From: Tritrichomonas foetus
Taxonomy: Eukaryota > Parabasalia > Tritrichomonadida > Tritrichomonadidae
Assembly: GCA_001839685.1 (NCBI GenBank)
Contig: MLAK01000645.1
Location: 1-47,888 of the forward strand
Direction of reading: 5' to 3'
Length of the DNA: 47,888 nt
Within the stretch, counting starts at the first letter, position 1; every line of letters begins with the position of its first letter. A program made the translations under genes and the position numbers. Shown piece by piece: positions 31,091-40,639 of the stretch. The notes beneath the pieces are model-generated. The model saw only the letters and a program-made list of their open reading frames with translations. It was not told where the DNA came from and did no database searches.

Positions 31091-31251
31091 TTAATTGTCA
31101 TCAAGATAATCTATATTATCAAAATAGTCAGGCAACTCAATATATGAATCACTTTGAAGAGCTGATTGACTTTGTTTCGTAAAATATTGGAAGAATTATG
31201 GAGAATTACATCATCAACATTAACATAATCTTCAAGTCTTGAAATTAGATC
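31091..31251 (-). pseudogene. Possible relic of a protein-coding gene end
   Basis: Minus strand: SRLEDYVNVDDVILHNSS, a change of frame, then SALQSDSYIELPDYFDNID and LDDN with TAA at 31091-31093. The acidic ending resembles in style the tail of the orphan protein at 29758-30324. Short and unproven. Confidence 0.25.
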
Positions 31252-32910
31252 TTGTTATTAGAGAAATGTTTATTTCCGCATTTGGTCATAGTTGCATGAG
31301 GTTGAGCAAAATACTCATTAAAATAACATTATTTTGTGAATATCTCAATTTTTAAATGCTTTCCTTTCGTGTGTATTAAAAGATTTCAAAAGTATATTTT
31401 TCAAAGTAATTAAAAATGATGGTTCATGAATTTTTAATTATTTTTATATATTTAATCATGAGAAACCATACTATATGTTTCATTGCTTCTTTTATATGTT
31501 ACTACACTTGGATAATGTTTTGTTTCATCTTTATTCGAAATAAGGAAAGTCTTTTTCGCCAACAGGTCCCAAAATACTGTCAGCAAATGATACCGTTCTT
31601 TGAATAATTACAGTTTAATTTTTTGAATAAATGAATATTGAGTGAAAAATAAGAAAAACATTGGTGACAACGTCATATTTTGGATTAAATAAATCAAATT
31701 TTCATAAATATTGATAATTTTCAAAGCATTCCAAAATATAGGTAAACTAAGTTAAAATAGAATTTACACTTCTATTCCGAATAGTTTATATACCAGTGTT
31801 AATTGATTGATATATACATATACAGAATGTAAAAAAACGACAAGTTACGGCAAAAATTAATTTCATTTGCTTCAACATGTATGTTTCATATCTGAAATCT
31901 TCACTATTTAAAAATCAATCTTAATACTGGTATTTCTCGTAAATTACCAAATATATTAAAATAATAACGATTAACATTACCATAAGCAATAATAGTGATA
32001 AAAATAATGGTCTGGATAATTTCTTGATACATGGAAAAAAGTTATTTCATTTGCCATTTTCTACAAACATGGAAAAAAAAATATCATAATTGTGAATGAT
32101 TTAATAAAAACTTTTGAATAGAGTATGAAAAGTGGCTTCGAGAGATTCGTGTTCATGTTGTTGTGGAAGAGGAAGAAAAAGCCAAGAAAAATCATTAATT
32201 CAAACATTGGCGCTATTTTATATTTTAGATATGCAGTTACGATGTAAATATTGTATGTCCGGGAATATTGTGCCGTTTAATGTATAAAATAAGATAAAGA
32301 TAATTGCTTAGTCTATTCGAAAACAGTGTCAGCGTACCTGTAAATTCTGCTCTTTTTAAGAATGTATGTTTCCATCATTTTGTGTTGAACTTTGCGACTA
32401 AGATGGTTTGAAGTACAAGGTAATTAAGACAGAAAATAGTGTATAAAGATGCAGTCTTTAATGTTATTATGAATAAGTAGAGATGTAACTATTTTTTGGT
32501 ACAAGTTAGATCAGGAAACATTCATTGAAGGAAGGAAACAATATCTTAACTGAATGATTTCGAAAGGAAACAATTGAAAAGCGAGTTTTCATCACCAAGT
32601 AATGTTTTCTCCCAATATGAGGAAATATATGCTCAATTATTTTAGTTAAACAGCTCAAAAATAATATGAATTTTAATATCATTCATATGTTCTCATATTG
32701 TTATTTGTTATATTTATTATTATTCTTTTTTTAACCTTTTCGAACATTATTTTTGCATTTATCTTATTATGTGATTAATATAAATACTAGATCTTACTAG
32801 TAAGCAATTGCGACAAATTATTCAGCCTCATAGTGTAAAGTCACTTTTCCACTTTTTTTCCACAACTGATAATAAACTTTTGTTAACTTTATTTGTGTCA
32901 AATTTATTAT

Positions 32911-32920
32911 AAGGTCAATT
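32911..32920 (+). promoter_or_regulatory. AAGGTCAATT upstream motif (UIM gene)
   Basis: A copy of the recurring AAGGTSAAW motif, starting 32 bp before the ATG at 32943. Confidence 0.35.
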
Positions 32921-32942
32921 TTATGTCAATTTTCTTTTCGGA

Positions 32943-33386
32943 ATGTCAGAGTATTTCTCAGACCTTTCTTCTTCAAATGACGATCTTTCCTCTTCCATCG
33001 ATTTATGCCCCTCGCCTATTTCTTCATCCAACCACCGCGACGCTTTTTTCCTCGATAATAACGATCATTCAGATGGTTTAACACAAGAAGAGCGCGATAT
33101 AAACGAAGCCATTCAAAGATCGTTAGCGGATCAAAACATTCTCGCCCAAATTCGCCCAAAGCCGTTATTTGCGCACAATTCGTCGGACCCCAATCCCCAT
33201 CAGAAATCTCCGCAGCAGGAGCGCGAAATGACGCTGGAGGAAATTATAGCTCAATCGCAAAACGAAGAACGGGAAACAAACGTCATCCGTGAATTCATAT
33301 CTAATCGCGAATTATTAAAAGGTGTTCTTGCTGAACTGGAGGGAGTCAATCCTGATCACGAGTGCTTTGAGCAGTTTTATGCATGA
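32943..33386 (+). CDS. UIM protein resembling the C-terminal tail of proteasome Rpn10
   Basis: 147 residues; an in-frame TAA lies 33 bp before the ATG, so the gene is complete at its 5' end. The first 45 residues are Ser/Asp/Asn-rich. A near-perfect ubiquitin-interacting motif follows at 49-64 (EERDINEAIQRSLADQ), with conserved acidic start, Ala and Ser. A weaker UIM-like helix is at about 95-110 (MTLEEIIAQSQNEE; Ile replaces the key Ala). At 120-140, NRELLKGVLAELEGVNPDHE resembles the segment after the UIMs in Rpn10/PSMD4 (pattern VL..L.GV(D/N)P). The VWA domain that anchors Rpn10 to the proteasome is missing. It may be a free ubiquitin receptor or an adaptor; the link to Rpn10 is by eye. 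Confidence 0.8.
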   Translation: MSEYFSDLSSSNDDLSSSIDLCPSPISSSNHRDAFFLDNNDHSDGLTQEERDINEAIQRSLADQNILAQIRPKPLFAHNSSDPNPHQKSPQQEREMTLEEIIAQSQNEERETNVIREFISNRELLKGVLAELEGVNPDHECFEQFYA

Positions 33387-34201
33387 TGTCTTTCTTTTCT
33401 TTATCTTGCGTGTTTTTGACACTTTTTCTGTCTCTCGTCAAACAAATCAAAAAGATTGCTTTTGTAAGGCGCAAGCCCACGGATTGCGCTATAACCTTAT
33501 GGAAGTCGTTGTCCTGCCTTTTATTAAGTAATTCCCAGGCCCAAAATATTGTGTCCATAAAAATGGGTATTTGCCGTACACATTCTTTTATTTGTATTCA
33601 TCTGATTTAATAAAAATCAACTATGGTGCTCCAGACTGACACGAGAAAAGCTTTCTAGAATGTTAATGTGAAGTAAAAAAATATTTCTTTACGAAATATT
33701 TTTTCCACCATGACGCGATCATGGCATGCAATGTGCCCAATTTATTTTACTCAATAAAGAATGATGATTTTCATGAAGAAGAATGATTTTCATGAAGAAG
33801 AATGATTTTCATGAAGAAGAATGATTTTCATAAAGAAGAATGACTATAATAAATAAGGATTTTATTCATAAATTTTGAGTATCATTAATATTATCTGCAA
33901 TGTTATAACGCTTTGAAACGTGATTTTGGATTCATCGAGAAAACTTTCTTTGAAGAAAAAAGATAATATCATGTAATATGAACAGCACATATCAAATTAT
34001 TTTCATTTTATGAGGAAAAATAATAGATTTCCCTTTGTTGATTGAGATATATAGATACTTGGGAATCTGACAAATTATTTTCTAAAAATTATTTTATCGT
34101 TTCTCTGAATTATTTCAATAAATCATCTTTCAATTTTTGAATACACATAATTACAAACAAACTAAGTTAAAAAAGGTGAAAAAAATTCACTTACTTCATT
34201 C
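33387..34201. other. Intergenic region with a 19-bp tandem repeat
   Basis: Short overlapping open frames near 33320-33610 look spurious. A 19-bp repeat lies at 33763-33837 (separate entry), and AAGGTGAAAA is at 34173-34182, 29 bp before the next ATG. TCATTC directly before that ATG resembles an initiator. Confidence 0.4.
33763..33837 (+). repeat. 19-bp tandem repeat, about four copies
   Basis: Unit GAATGATTTTCATGAAGAA: a first copy lacking one base at 33763-33780, exact copies at 33781-33799 and 33800-33818, and a copy with one change at 33819-33837. Confidence 0.9.
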
Positions 34202-37174
34202 ATGAAATCCAATTCGCGACTTTCTTCAAATTCGAGTTCCCGTTCACCGAAAAAATCGCCACATCGCTCTACGACCTCCTCCATTGCTTCAAGGAGACCG
34301 ATCTCGCAAGCCGGAAGAGCTCTCAAATTTTCACGTCAATCCGAATTCTCGGAATTAGCGAATTTCACGCCAGAACCGCCAGTTGACATTCAATACAATG
34401 AAATCAACGAAAAATTTAATGTTCTAAAAGCCAGAATTCTGTCATTAAACGGAGCTAAATCGGACATCGATGATTCGATTTCGGCGACCGTTTTTTCCTC
34501 TCAAAAAGTTTTGGTACAAATTTCTGAATTTTCAAATGCTTTACAGAAATTGCTTGGTGACCTTTCACAACTCTTCACTCGGGCAGTTGTCCGAAAAGAT
34601 AATAATGAAATTCAGTCCACGACTGAACAAGCGTCAGAGGCTTTTAAAAATCTAGAAAACCTCTTTTGTGAAGTTAGAAAACTTCAATCAACTTTTCTTC
34701 AACAAACAATTTCTAAAATCCAGTATCCAAAATATAATATTTCCATTTTCGCTGATTTCAACAATTCTGTCGAGGAGTTGAATCACGTCTATCTCTCAAA
34801 TATTTGGGAAATGTGTAATTTGTCAGTTTCCGAAAAAATCAATTCATCATATTTTATTTTCAGACCAATTTTTATAAACAGAATGAAAAACATTGAAAAT
34901 GAAATTAAAAACCTCGCACTTGAAACTGTCACTTTAATAAATAAAATCAAATATGCTCCAACTAAAAATGATAATTTCGAAGGCGATGATGATTTGCAAA
35001 TAGAAATTAAAACAGAAGAACTCCAAAAACTCGCAATTAAAAATTATGGAAATGTAATAAGGCCATTGATTTTAAGTGGCCTACAAAATATTTTTCCTCC
35101 GCTCAGAAGTTTCTGGACAATTGATTCATCAACTAATCAACCTATCGAAGTCGAAAATAATGAAAACAATAATGAAGATCAATCTCCAGAAAATGATGAT
35201 GATTATAATCGTTTAATTCTTCCATCACAGTTATTTAGTGGAAGACTCGAACATTTAAATACGCTTTCAGGATTCCTCGAAAACCTTAAAATCGAAGAAG
35301 GTTTTGGTGAAGAAGAAGAGGAGGAGGAAGAAGCAGGATTTTTCGAGAAAGAACCACTTCACCCTCTCATTCCATATTTAGAAAATTTACTGACTGACGT
35401 ATTTGATGACTTAGTTGAAGCAACACGATGCTTTTGGGCACTCTCGTCAAAATTGAAGCGTGATGAAGCTCTTCCAATCTTTGCGAAATCAATGATTGAT
35501 GTCCTTCAGTCCAGGGCTGACAATAATGATAATACATTAAAACTAACAACTGTTGCTTCAATTTTCAAACTTGCTGTAACCATTAATGATGAAAACACTT
35601 CATCAGAAGTCGGCAAAGTTTTAATACATATTATCAGTAATAAAATGCACTTTCTCCAAAAACTCAGACACTCTGAAATCATATTTATCTCCAGTGAAGC
35701 ACCAGAATTCTTCTTTTCGAATGATGATGATGATGAAATTGATTCAGAAACTGCCCAAATTAATAAAAATAAGCTTCGCAAAATTTATAACGATAAATTT
35801 GCGAAATTGAAAGAAACTGCCGCTCAAATATCTGAGTCACTTTTCATTTGTCAAGAGACTGTTTTCCTTTATCATAGAAATGCACCTGTTCAGTCAAATG
35901 TTCCCGCCAATCCTGACAATTCTCAAAACGGTGAAAACATTCCAGCTGAAGGTGAAAATCAAGGTGAAAATGATCAACAAAAGAATATTGAAGAACTTTT
36001 CGCTAACTTTTCGAAATTTGATTTGCAATTTAATGTCACTGCACATGATCATTTGGCTAATCTTCAAAAATATCTAATCGACATTTTCGCCAATGTTCTG
36101 ATTAACCAAAGTCCATCAAAAGATGTTGAATCTATGAGTGAAGATGCTCGAAGCGTTGTTTCGTTATCTGCTCGTAAAGCAGCCAAAAACAAAGTTACTC
36201 GTAAAAAAGTGGAACAGAATTTAACAATTGCTGAAAAAATGCAAGTTCAATTTACGCGTGAAGCCATTGCACGAACATATGAAGAAATATTTTCATCATT
36301 AAGAAGTTTAATTACAGTTGCAATTCGAAACCTTGATGCTGATTCCGCAGAAAAAATGAACAAAGAACTTCGAAACATGAATACGGAATATCTTGGCCAA
36401 CTTGAAGAGCTTCGAAAAGCCCGTGTTGAAGAAATGGATGTCAAAGGTACCAAAGAAATAGAAGCTACAATGAGTACAGCACAAGTTGATACAAATAATT
36501 TAATCATTAAATGTTTGGAAGAAAGTTTAGCTGATGTTCTTGAGCAAACCCTTGAAAATTACCAAACAAATATTCAAGCAATCGAAGATGATTATCAAGT
36601 TCAAGAAGAAATATCTAAAAAAGACTTTGATAAACGCTTTAAACAACTTGAAAGAAATGAGCACATGGATTCTTTAGTTCTTCTTGAAAAACAACTGAAA
36701 ATAGAACTCATGCGTGAAGAACAAAGACCAATCGCTGCTTTGAATGATAGACAAGCTTTAATTAAACAATTACTGAATGCAAAAGAATATGAAGCAGCTG
36801 AAAAAGAGAAAAAGAAGCTTGAGAAAGAGACACAAGCCGAACGGGCCGAAAGAAAGAAAATAATAACAATGAAATATGAAAGGTTAAAGAAACAAAAAAT
36901 TAATCAACAATATCGAGCTTTAAATAATTTGGATAATTCCTTCCAAGTTAAAAGTGAAAAATATAAACAAGATAAAGAAAGGAAACTTCAAGAACAGAAA
37001 AATATGCTTGCTTCTTCAATTCGTGCTTCTCAACAAAGAATTTTATTGTTTGGGACAAGGCTTCTTCAAAATGATGCAAAAATGAGGAAAGAGTTGTCAA
37101 TTAGATTCGATAAAATTGTGAATTCGACAATGAAGGAACATGGAATGCAGGATATCCTTCAATCAAAAAAATAA
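34202..37174 (+). CDS. Large acidic coiled-coil protein
   Basis: 990 residues. The N-terminal 40 residues are Ser/Arg/Pro-rich (SSSRSPKKSPHRS), a likely phosphorylated basic tail. The middle is helical with a run of eight acidic residues at about 371-379 and other Asp/Asn-rich linkers. From about residue 690 to the end it is a continuous charged coiled coil. The segment at about 845-935 (RQALIKQLLNAKEYEAAEKE and following) has the same pattern as two segments of the 256-residue protein at 12940. No catalytic or membrane motif is seen. It is probably a cytoskeletal structural protein (inference). The start is the first ATG, preceded by TCATTC and by AAGGTGAAAA 29 bp upstream. Confidence 0.88.
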   Translation: MKSNSRLSSNSSSRSPKKSPHRSTTSSIASRRPISQAGRALKFSRQSEFSELANFTPEPPVDIQYNEINEKFNVLKARILSLNGAKSDIDDSISATVFSSQKVLVQISEFSNALQKLLGDLSQLFTRAVVRKDNNEIQSTTEQASEAFKNLENLFCEVRKLQSTFLQQTISKIQYPKYNISIFADFNNSVEELNHVYLSNIWEMCNLSVSEKINSSYFIFRPIFINRMKNIENEIKNLALETVTLINKIKYAPTKNDNFEGDDDLQIEIKTEELQKLAIKNYGNVIRPLILSGLQNIFPPLRSFWTIDSSTNQPIEVENNENNNEDQSPENDDDYNRLILPSQLFSGRLEHLNTLSGFLENLKIEEGFGEEEEEEEEAGFFEKEPLHPLIPYLENLLTDVFDDLVEATRCFWALSSKLKRDEALPIFAKSMIDVLQSRADNNDNTLKLTTVASIFKLAVTINDENTSSEVGKVLIHIISNKMHFLQKLRHSEIIFISSEAPEFFFSNDDDDEIDSETAQINKNKLRKIYNDKFAKLKETAAQISESLFICQETVFLYHRNAPVQSNVPANPDNSQNGENIPAEGENQGENDQQKNIEELFANFSKFDLQFNVTAHDHLANLQKYLIDIFANVLINQSPSKDVESMSEDARSVVSLSARKAAKNKVTRKKVEQNLTIAEKMQVQFTREAIARTYEEIFSSLRSLITVAIRNLDADSAEKMNKELRNMNTEYLGQLEELRKARVEEMDVKGTKEIEATMSTAQVDTNNLIIKCLEESLADVLEQTLENYQTNIQAIEDDYQVQEEISKKDFDKRFKQLERNEHMDSLVLLEKQLKIELMREEQRPIAALNDRQALIKQLLNAKEYEAAEKEKKKLEKETQAERAERKKIITMKYERLKKQKINQQYRALNNLDNSFQVKSEKYKQDKERKLQEQKNMLASSIRASQQRILLFGTRLLQNDAKMRKELSIRFDKIVNSTMKEHGMQDILQSKK

Positions 37175-37551
37175 AATAGAATTATTGAATTCAAACTTTT
37201 ATTTGTGTACAAATTTACTAAAATGACTAATTGTGCCATTTATTTCTTTTGATTTTTTGATTCTTTTCTTGTGAATTTAGTAAGCAATCATTACATAGAG
37301 AAATATCTCTCATGAATATATTAACTTTTACATCAATTTGAATTCAAGAATGCAGGAATGGGGGAAGAAAGCAGCCAAATTGGTGAGTTTGAAGCAAAAT
37401 ATAAAGAAAATATGATGTATTCATCAATTTTTATTCAAAAAAATAAAGCGTCTTATCTTTCTGTTTGGAAGTAATTTACCAAAGCTTTAGAAACAAGTGG
37501 ACATTTTGAGTGAGATCCCATTAAATGATTCTCAGAGCAATCAACTAGTTT

Positions 37552-37587
<36 letters not shown>

Positions 37588-37781
37588 GAATCCAAAGAAT
37601 GCTTCATATATTGAGTTATCCGGCGAATACTCTAAATAAAATTCATTTGAGAAGTTCTTAGCTATCACTTATTATGACAACAAGGTTTTATTGAGCCTAT
37701 ATGTGGTCTAAACATTCGTGAACTTGCTCTTTGATAACATCTCTCAAAAATGTATTGAATACGTCAATTCACAGAATCATC
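37175..37781. other. Intergenic with T33 homopolymer
   Basis: AT-rich spacer with an uninterrupted run of 33 T at 37554-37586. A 71-codon minus-strand frame (37453-37668) runs through this tract as poly-Lys and is probably chance, although its first 28 residues look protein-like. Confidence 0.4.
37554..37586. repeat. 33-bp poly(T) tract
   Basis: An uninterrupted run of 33 T (A on the minus strand), the longest homopolymer in the window. Its exact length is probably unstable or uncertain. Confidence 0.9.
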
Positions 37782-38765
37782 ATGAGTGACTCAACAGAGT
37801 TGAAAGAGGACATTGATGACTTAACAGAATTACAAAAGATAGTTATTTTACTTCTTACTTGCGAAGAAAAACACTATTCTAGTGAGCTAGCAAAATTTTT
37901 CACTTTGTTTGAGGAGAAATCAATATCATCTAATTTCACCCATTATAAAGGCTTTCTTTATTTATTGACTCGCCTTTCAATATATTTTAATGTCAACAAT
38001 GAAAAAAGACAATTTATATTTTTGGATATTTTAAAGGTATTGATTTTGAAGTATTCACTTGGTGAAACATTTCAACAATCAGATTTATTTTCAATTTTCA
38101 AATATAACAAGCACTTTATTTTATTTCTTTATAAAGAAGAAATTCTTGATATTTCATTTATTGAAACAAAAATTTCATTGGGTAATGACATGCATTTTTT
38201 CTTATTTTTCATTCCTGAAATTCAGAGAATTAATCCTCAATTATATGAAATGCAAAAGAAAAATTTTGGGCTGACAGAAGAACAAATTGATATATTATAC
38301 AATAGAAATACTGGAAATAATCAATGCTTATTAGAAGATAGAAAAAACATTCGAGAATTCTGGCATTCGAATGAAATAATGGCGCAAATTATTAGAAAAG
38401 ATGATCTTGATTCTTTTATTCATCTTATTGCACAAAATAAAGGGTATTTTTTAAATTCAAATATCAAACCATCTTTTTTAGAAAATAATACTAAGATTAA
38501 TAATTGGTGTGGAATCAGTCTTCTTGAATACTCGATGGCATTTGCCTCAATTAAAATTTTTCGTTATCTTTGGTTGAAGAAAGCAAGATATTCACAAATA
38601 TCAATCAAATATAGCATTATTGGAGGAAATTATGAAATTATTCATATTTTAGATGAAGAATCAAAATATAAATTTAATGAGGAATGCTATTCCATATCAA
38701 TTCATTATTGTAGACAAGAAATATCCGAATATTTATTGAATTATTTTGAAAACAAACAATTTTAG
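37782..38765 (+). CDS. DUF3447/ankyrin-family protein, short
   Basis: 327 residues from the first ATG in the frame (an upstream TTG opens it at 37731). The N-terminal ~190 residues are hydrophobic helices. From about residue 210 it follows the trichomonad DUF3447 pattern: a D-D-L-D-S-F helix, the hallmark LLEYSMAFASIKIFRYL, then GGNYEIIHILDEES, an ankyrin-like helix pair. Members of this family usually continue into a long series of ankyrin repeats; this one stops after about one further helix pair, so it is short or truncated. Role unknown; such proteins are very numerous in trichomonads. A broken relative lies 2 kb downstream at 40640-41205 on the same strand. Confidence 0.78.
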   Translation: MSDSTELKEDIDDLTELQKIVILLLTCEEKHYSSELAKFFTLFEEKSISSNFTHYKGFLYLLTRLSIYFNVNNEKRQFIFLDILKVLILKYSLGETFQQSDLFSIFKYNKHFILFLYKEEILDISFIETKISLGNDMHFFLFFIPEIQRINPQLYEMQKKNFGLTEEQIDILYNRNTGNNQCLLEDRKNIREFWHSNEIMAQIIRKDDLDSFIHLIAQNKGYFLNSNIKPSFLENNTKINNWCGISLLEYSMAFASIKIFRYLWLKKARYSQISIKYSIIGGNYEIIHILDEESKYKFNEECYSISIHYCRQEISEYLLNYFENKQF

Positions 38766-39207
38766 ATTACCAATTTCATTAATATCATAAATTCTGTACA
38801 TATATTTCTAGAACAAGACATATAGTGCTATTACTTTGATGATTCATTTTACATTCATTCAAATTTAAGTTTTTTTCAAATTAGTATTAAGAGATTTTGA
38901 TTCGAGCAAGTTCTTAGGACCACTTTTTTACCAAGAATAAACATCTCATATTAAAGATGTTTTCATGAAATCTCACAATTCACTAAATAATATAAAGGTA
39001 AAGAGTTCAGAAATTACTATCATTCATGTCAAAAAATTGTGCCAATAATTCGAATTTCATGAAAATGATCTTTGTTTCTCAAGTGAATTCACCAAATGTG
39101 ATCTTATTTTATGCATTAAAACATGTTATTCCTTTTGTTTTTCCACCTAGAAAACGCATTTAAAAAATAAATTCAAGGATAAATAAAAATCATTAAATGA
39201 ATTTATT
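38766..39207. other. Intergenic, between convergent genes
   Basis: AT-rich shared 3' region. No continuation of the ankyrin pattern in any frame was noticed, and no other feature. Confidence 0.35.
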
Positions 39208-40464
39208 TTAGAGTGTTTTTCCAGTGTAGAAATCATAAACTCTCACAAACTTATTCATGTTTGTGATTAATCTTTCACCATCAAATACAACCTGCTTCAC
39301 TGCATCAATTTCTCCTGTTTTCCTTTGACCAATTGAACCACAGTTTACTTTTCTTATTTCCTCTACATTTCCATCTTTATCTGGTAACTTCAATATCTTT
39401 ATATTAAAATCTGCAGCAACAGCCACATTATCATTCGTTATTGCGCTATCTATGCTTTTTATTCCTTCAGACACTGAGAATTGATATTGTCCGACAACTT
39501 TACTCTCTACATAATCGAAAAATATGACAGCTCGTCTTGAACACCCGAAAACAGCAATATGATCATTTGCTATTGCTCCACAAACAGTATCATCATTATG
39601 AAATTGTGAAACTTCAACTCCGTTATTTAAATTAATTATTTTATTTCCAAAGAGTGCGCGTTTTGATTTTACGTTGAAGCTGCAAAACTTAGCGCCTTCC
39701 ATTTGAATATAATTCCATAGAATTGGTCCACGCGGATTGGATGTATCATGTGCAGTTAAATCTTTTTCACTCGCAATGTAAATTTTTTGACCATCACTGG
39801 CAGTCCCAATAACATCATTATTATGAATAAAAGTACATTTCCGATTTAATTGTTGCTTTACATCATATACAATACATTGTCCATTTGAAATAACAGCAAA
39901 ACTTGTGGAATCAATTGGTTGGATGTGAGGTGAAGTTCCAAAGTGAACTTGATGTTCTGTCACTTTTTGATGCTTTTCAAGATCGAATATCGAAATGCTG
40001 TCTTCGTCAACTGAAATAAGCGTCCGGGTATCGAGAAATACGAAATCTTTGTTTTTGACTTTAAACGTTGCAGCTTGCTCGTAAAGACATTCGTTATCGA
40101 AATAATCGTATACAACAATCGAAATGGAATCGCTGGTATTATATGCGAATGCGTTTGTCAGTGTCTTGATATTGATGATTTTGTCGTTTACGAATGATTT
40201 TACTTTCGGCTTGTGGGATTTAATATTCGACATAATAGCGTATCTTTTGGCATAGCGGGAAAGCCAATCGACATTATCGTATCTCTTTTTTGTCTGAAAT
40301 CCGTAGGTAGGAAATTGGTGGTAATATCGGTCTTTCCATAAAGAATTTGAATGACAAAAATCGGCGATCTCTTTCTTTGTTTGAGAAAGTAATGCTATTT
40401 TATCGGGTTTGAGCTGTGTGAGGCTGTTGTGAAGGCAGACTGGAGATATTCCATTTAAGTTCAT
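39208..40464 (-). CDS. F-box-like, WD40-type beta-propeller protein
   Basis: 418 residues from an ATG. The first ~55 residues follow an F-box pattern in degenerate form: two hydrophobic helices with I-A-L-L-S-Q-T-K-K-E-I-A-D-F, then LWKDRYYHQFP, equivalent to the LWK..Y...FP end of many F-boxes. From about residue 90 to the end there are short beta-strand blades with weak WD signals (SISIFDLEKH, CIVYDVKQ, VRVYDFYTGK) that would make a propeller of six or seven blades. F-box/WD proteins select substrates for SCF ubiquitin ligases; the target here is unknown. It is flanked by a DUF3447 gene and a DUF3447 pseudogene, both on the plus strand. The propeller is more secure than the F-box. Confidence 0.75.
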   Translation of the reverse strand: MNLNGISPVCLHNSLTQLKPDKIALLSQTKKEIADFCHSNSLWKDRYYHQFPTYGFQTKKRYDNVDWLSRYAKRYAIMSNIKSHKPKVKSFVNDKIINIKTLTNAFAYNTSDSISIVVYDYFDNECLYEQAATFKVKNKDFVFLDTRTLISVDEDSISIFDLEKHQKVTEHQVHFGTSPHIQPIDSTSFAVISNGQCIVYDVKQQLNRKCTFIHNNDVIGTASDGQKIYIASEKDLTAHDTSNPRGPILWNYIQMEGAKFCSFNVKSKRALFGNKIINLNNGVEVSQFHNDDTVCGAIANDHIAVFGCSRRAVIFFDYVESKVVGQYQFSVSEGIKSIDSAITNDNVAVAADFNIKILKLPDKDGNVEEIRKVNCGSIGQRKTGEIDAVKQVVFDGERLITNMNKFVRVYDFYTGKTL

Positions 40465-40639
40465 GGAGAAAAAGTAATGAAGTAAATTATGACAAATTGT
40501 TGAACATCCTCAGAATTACCAAGGTTATGGTTAATTAATAGGTGAATTTTGGCTGTTGCGAAAATTGAAGTTTACATCAATTCATTCTGTATCACTTCAT
40601 TATTTCTAGATGGAACTTCAAAATGAAAATTAAAAAATT

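Larger units (their letters stand above)
30325..32942. other. Gene-poor region with possible relics
   Basis: 2.6 kb without a convincing intact gene. Open frames of 60-72 codons (30276-30494, 30862-31050, 31416-31607) are short and unrecognised. A minus-strand stretch at 31091-31251 reads like a protein end (see separate entry). The rest is AT-rich sequence. AAGGTCAATT at 32911-32920 belongs to the next gene. Confidence 0.4.

Noticed and set aside
31416..31607. 63-codon hydrophobic open frame
   Set aside because: Phe/Ile-rich hydrophobic translations are typical of T-rich noncoding sequence.
37453..37668. Minus-strand frame with poly-Lys
   Set aside because: Crosses the 33-nt T tract; poly-Lys comes from the homopolymer. 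No second support.
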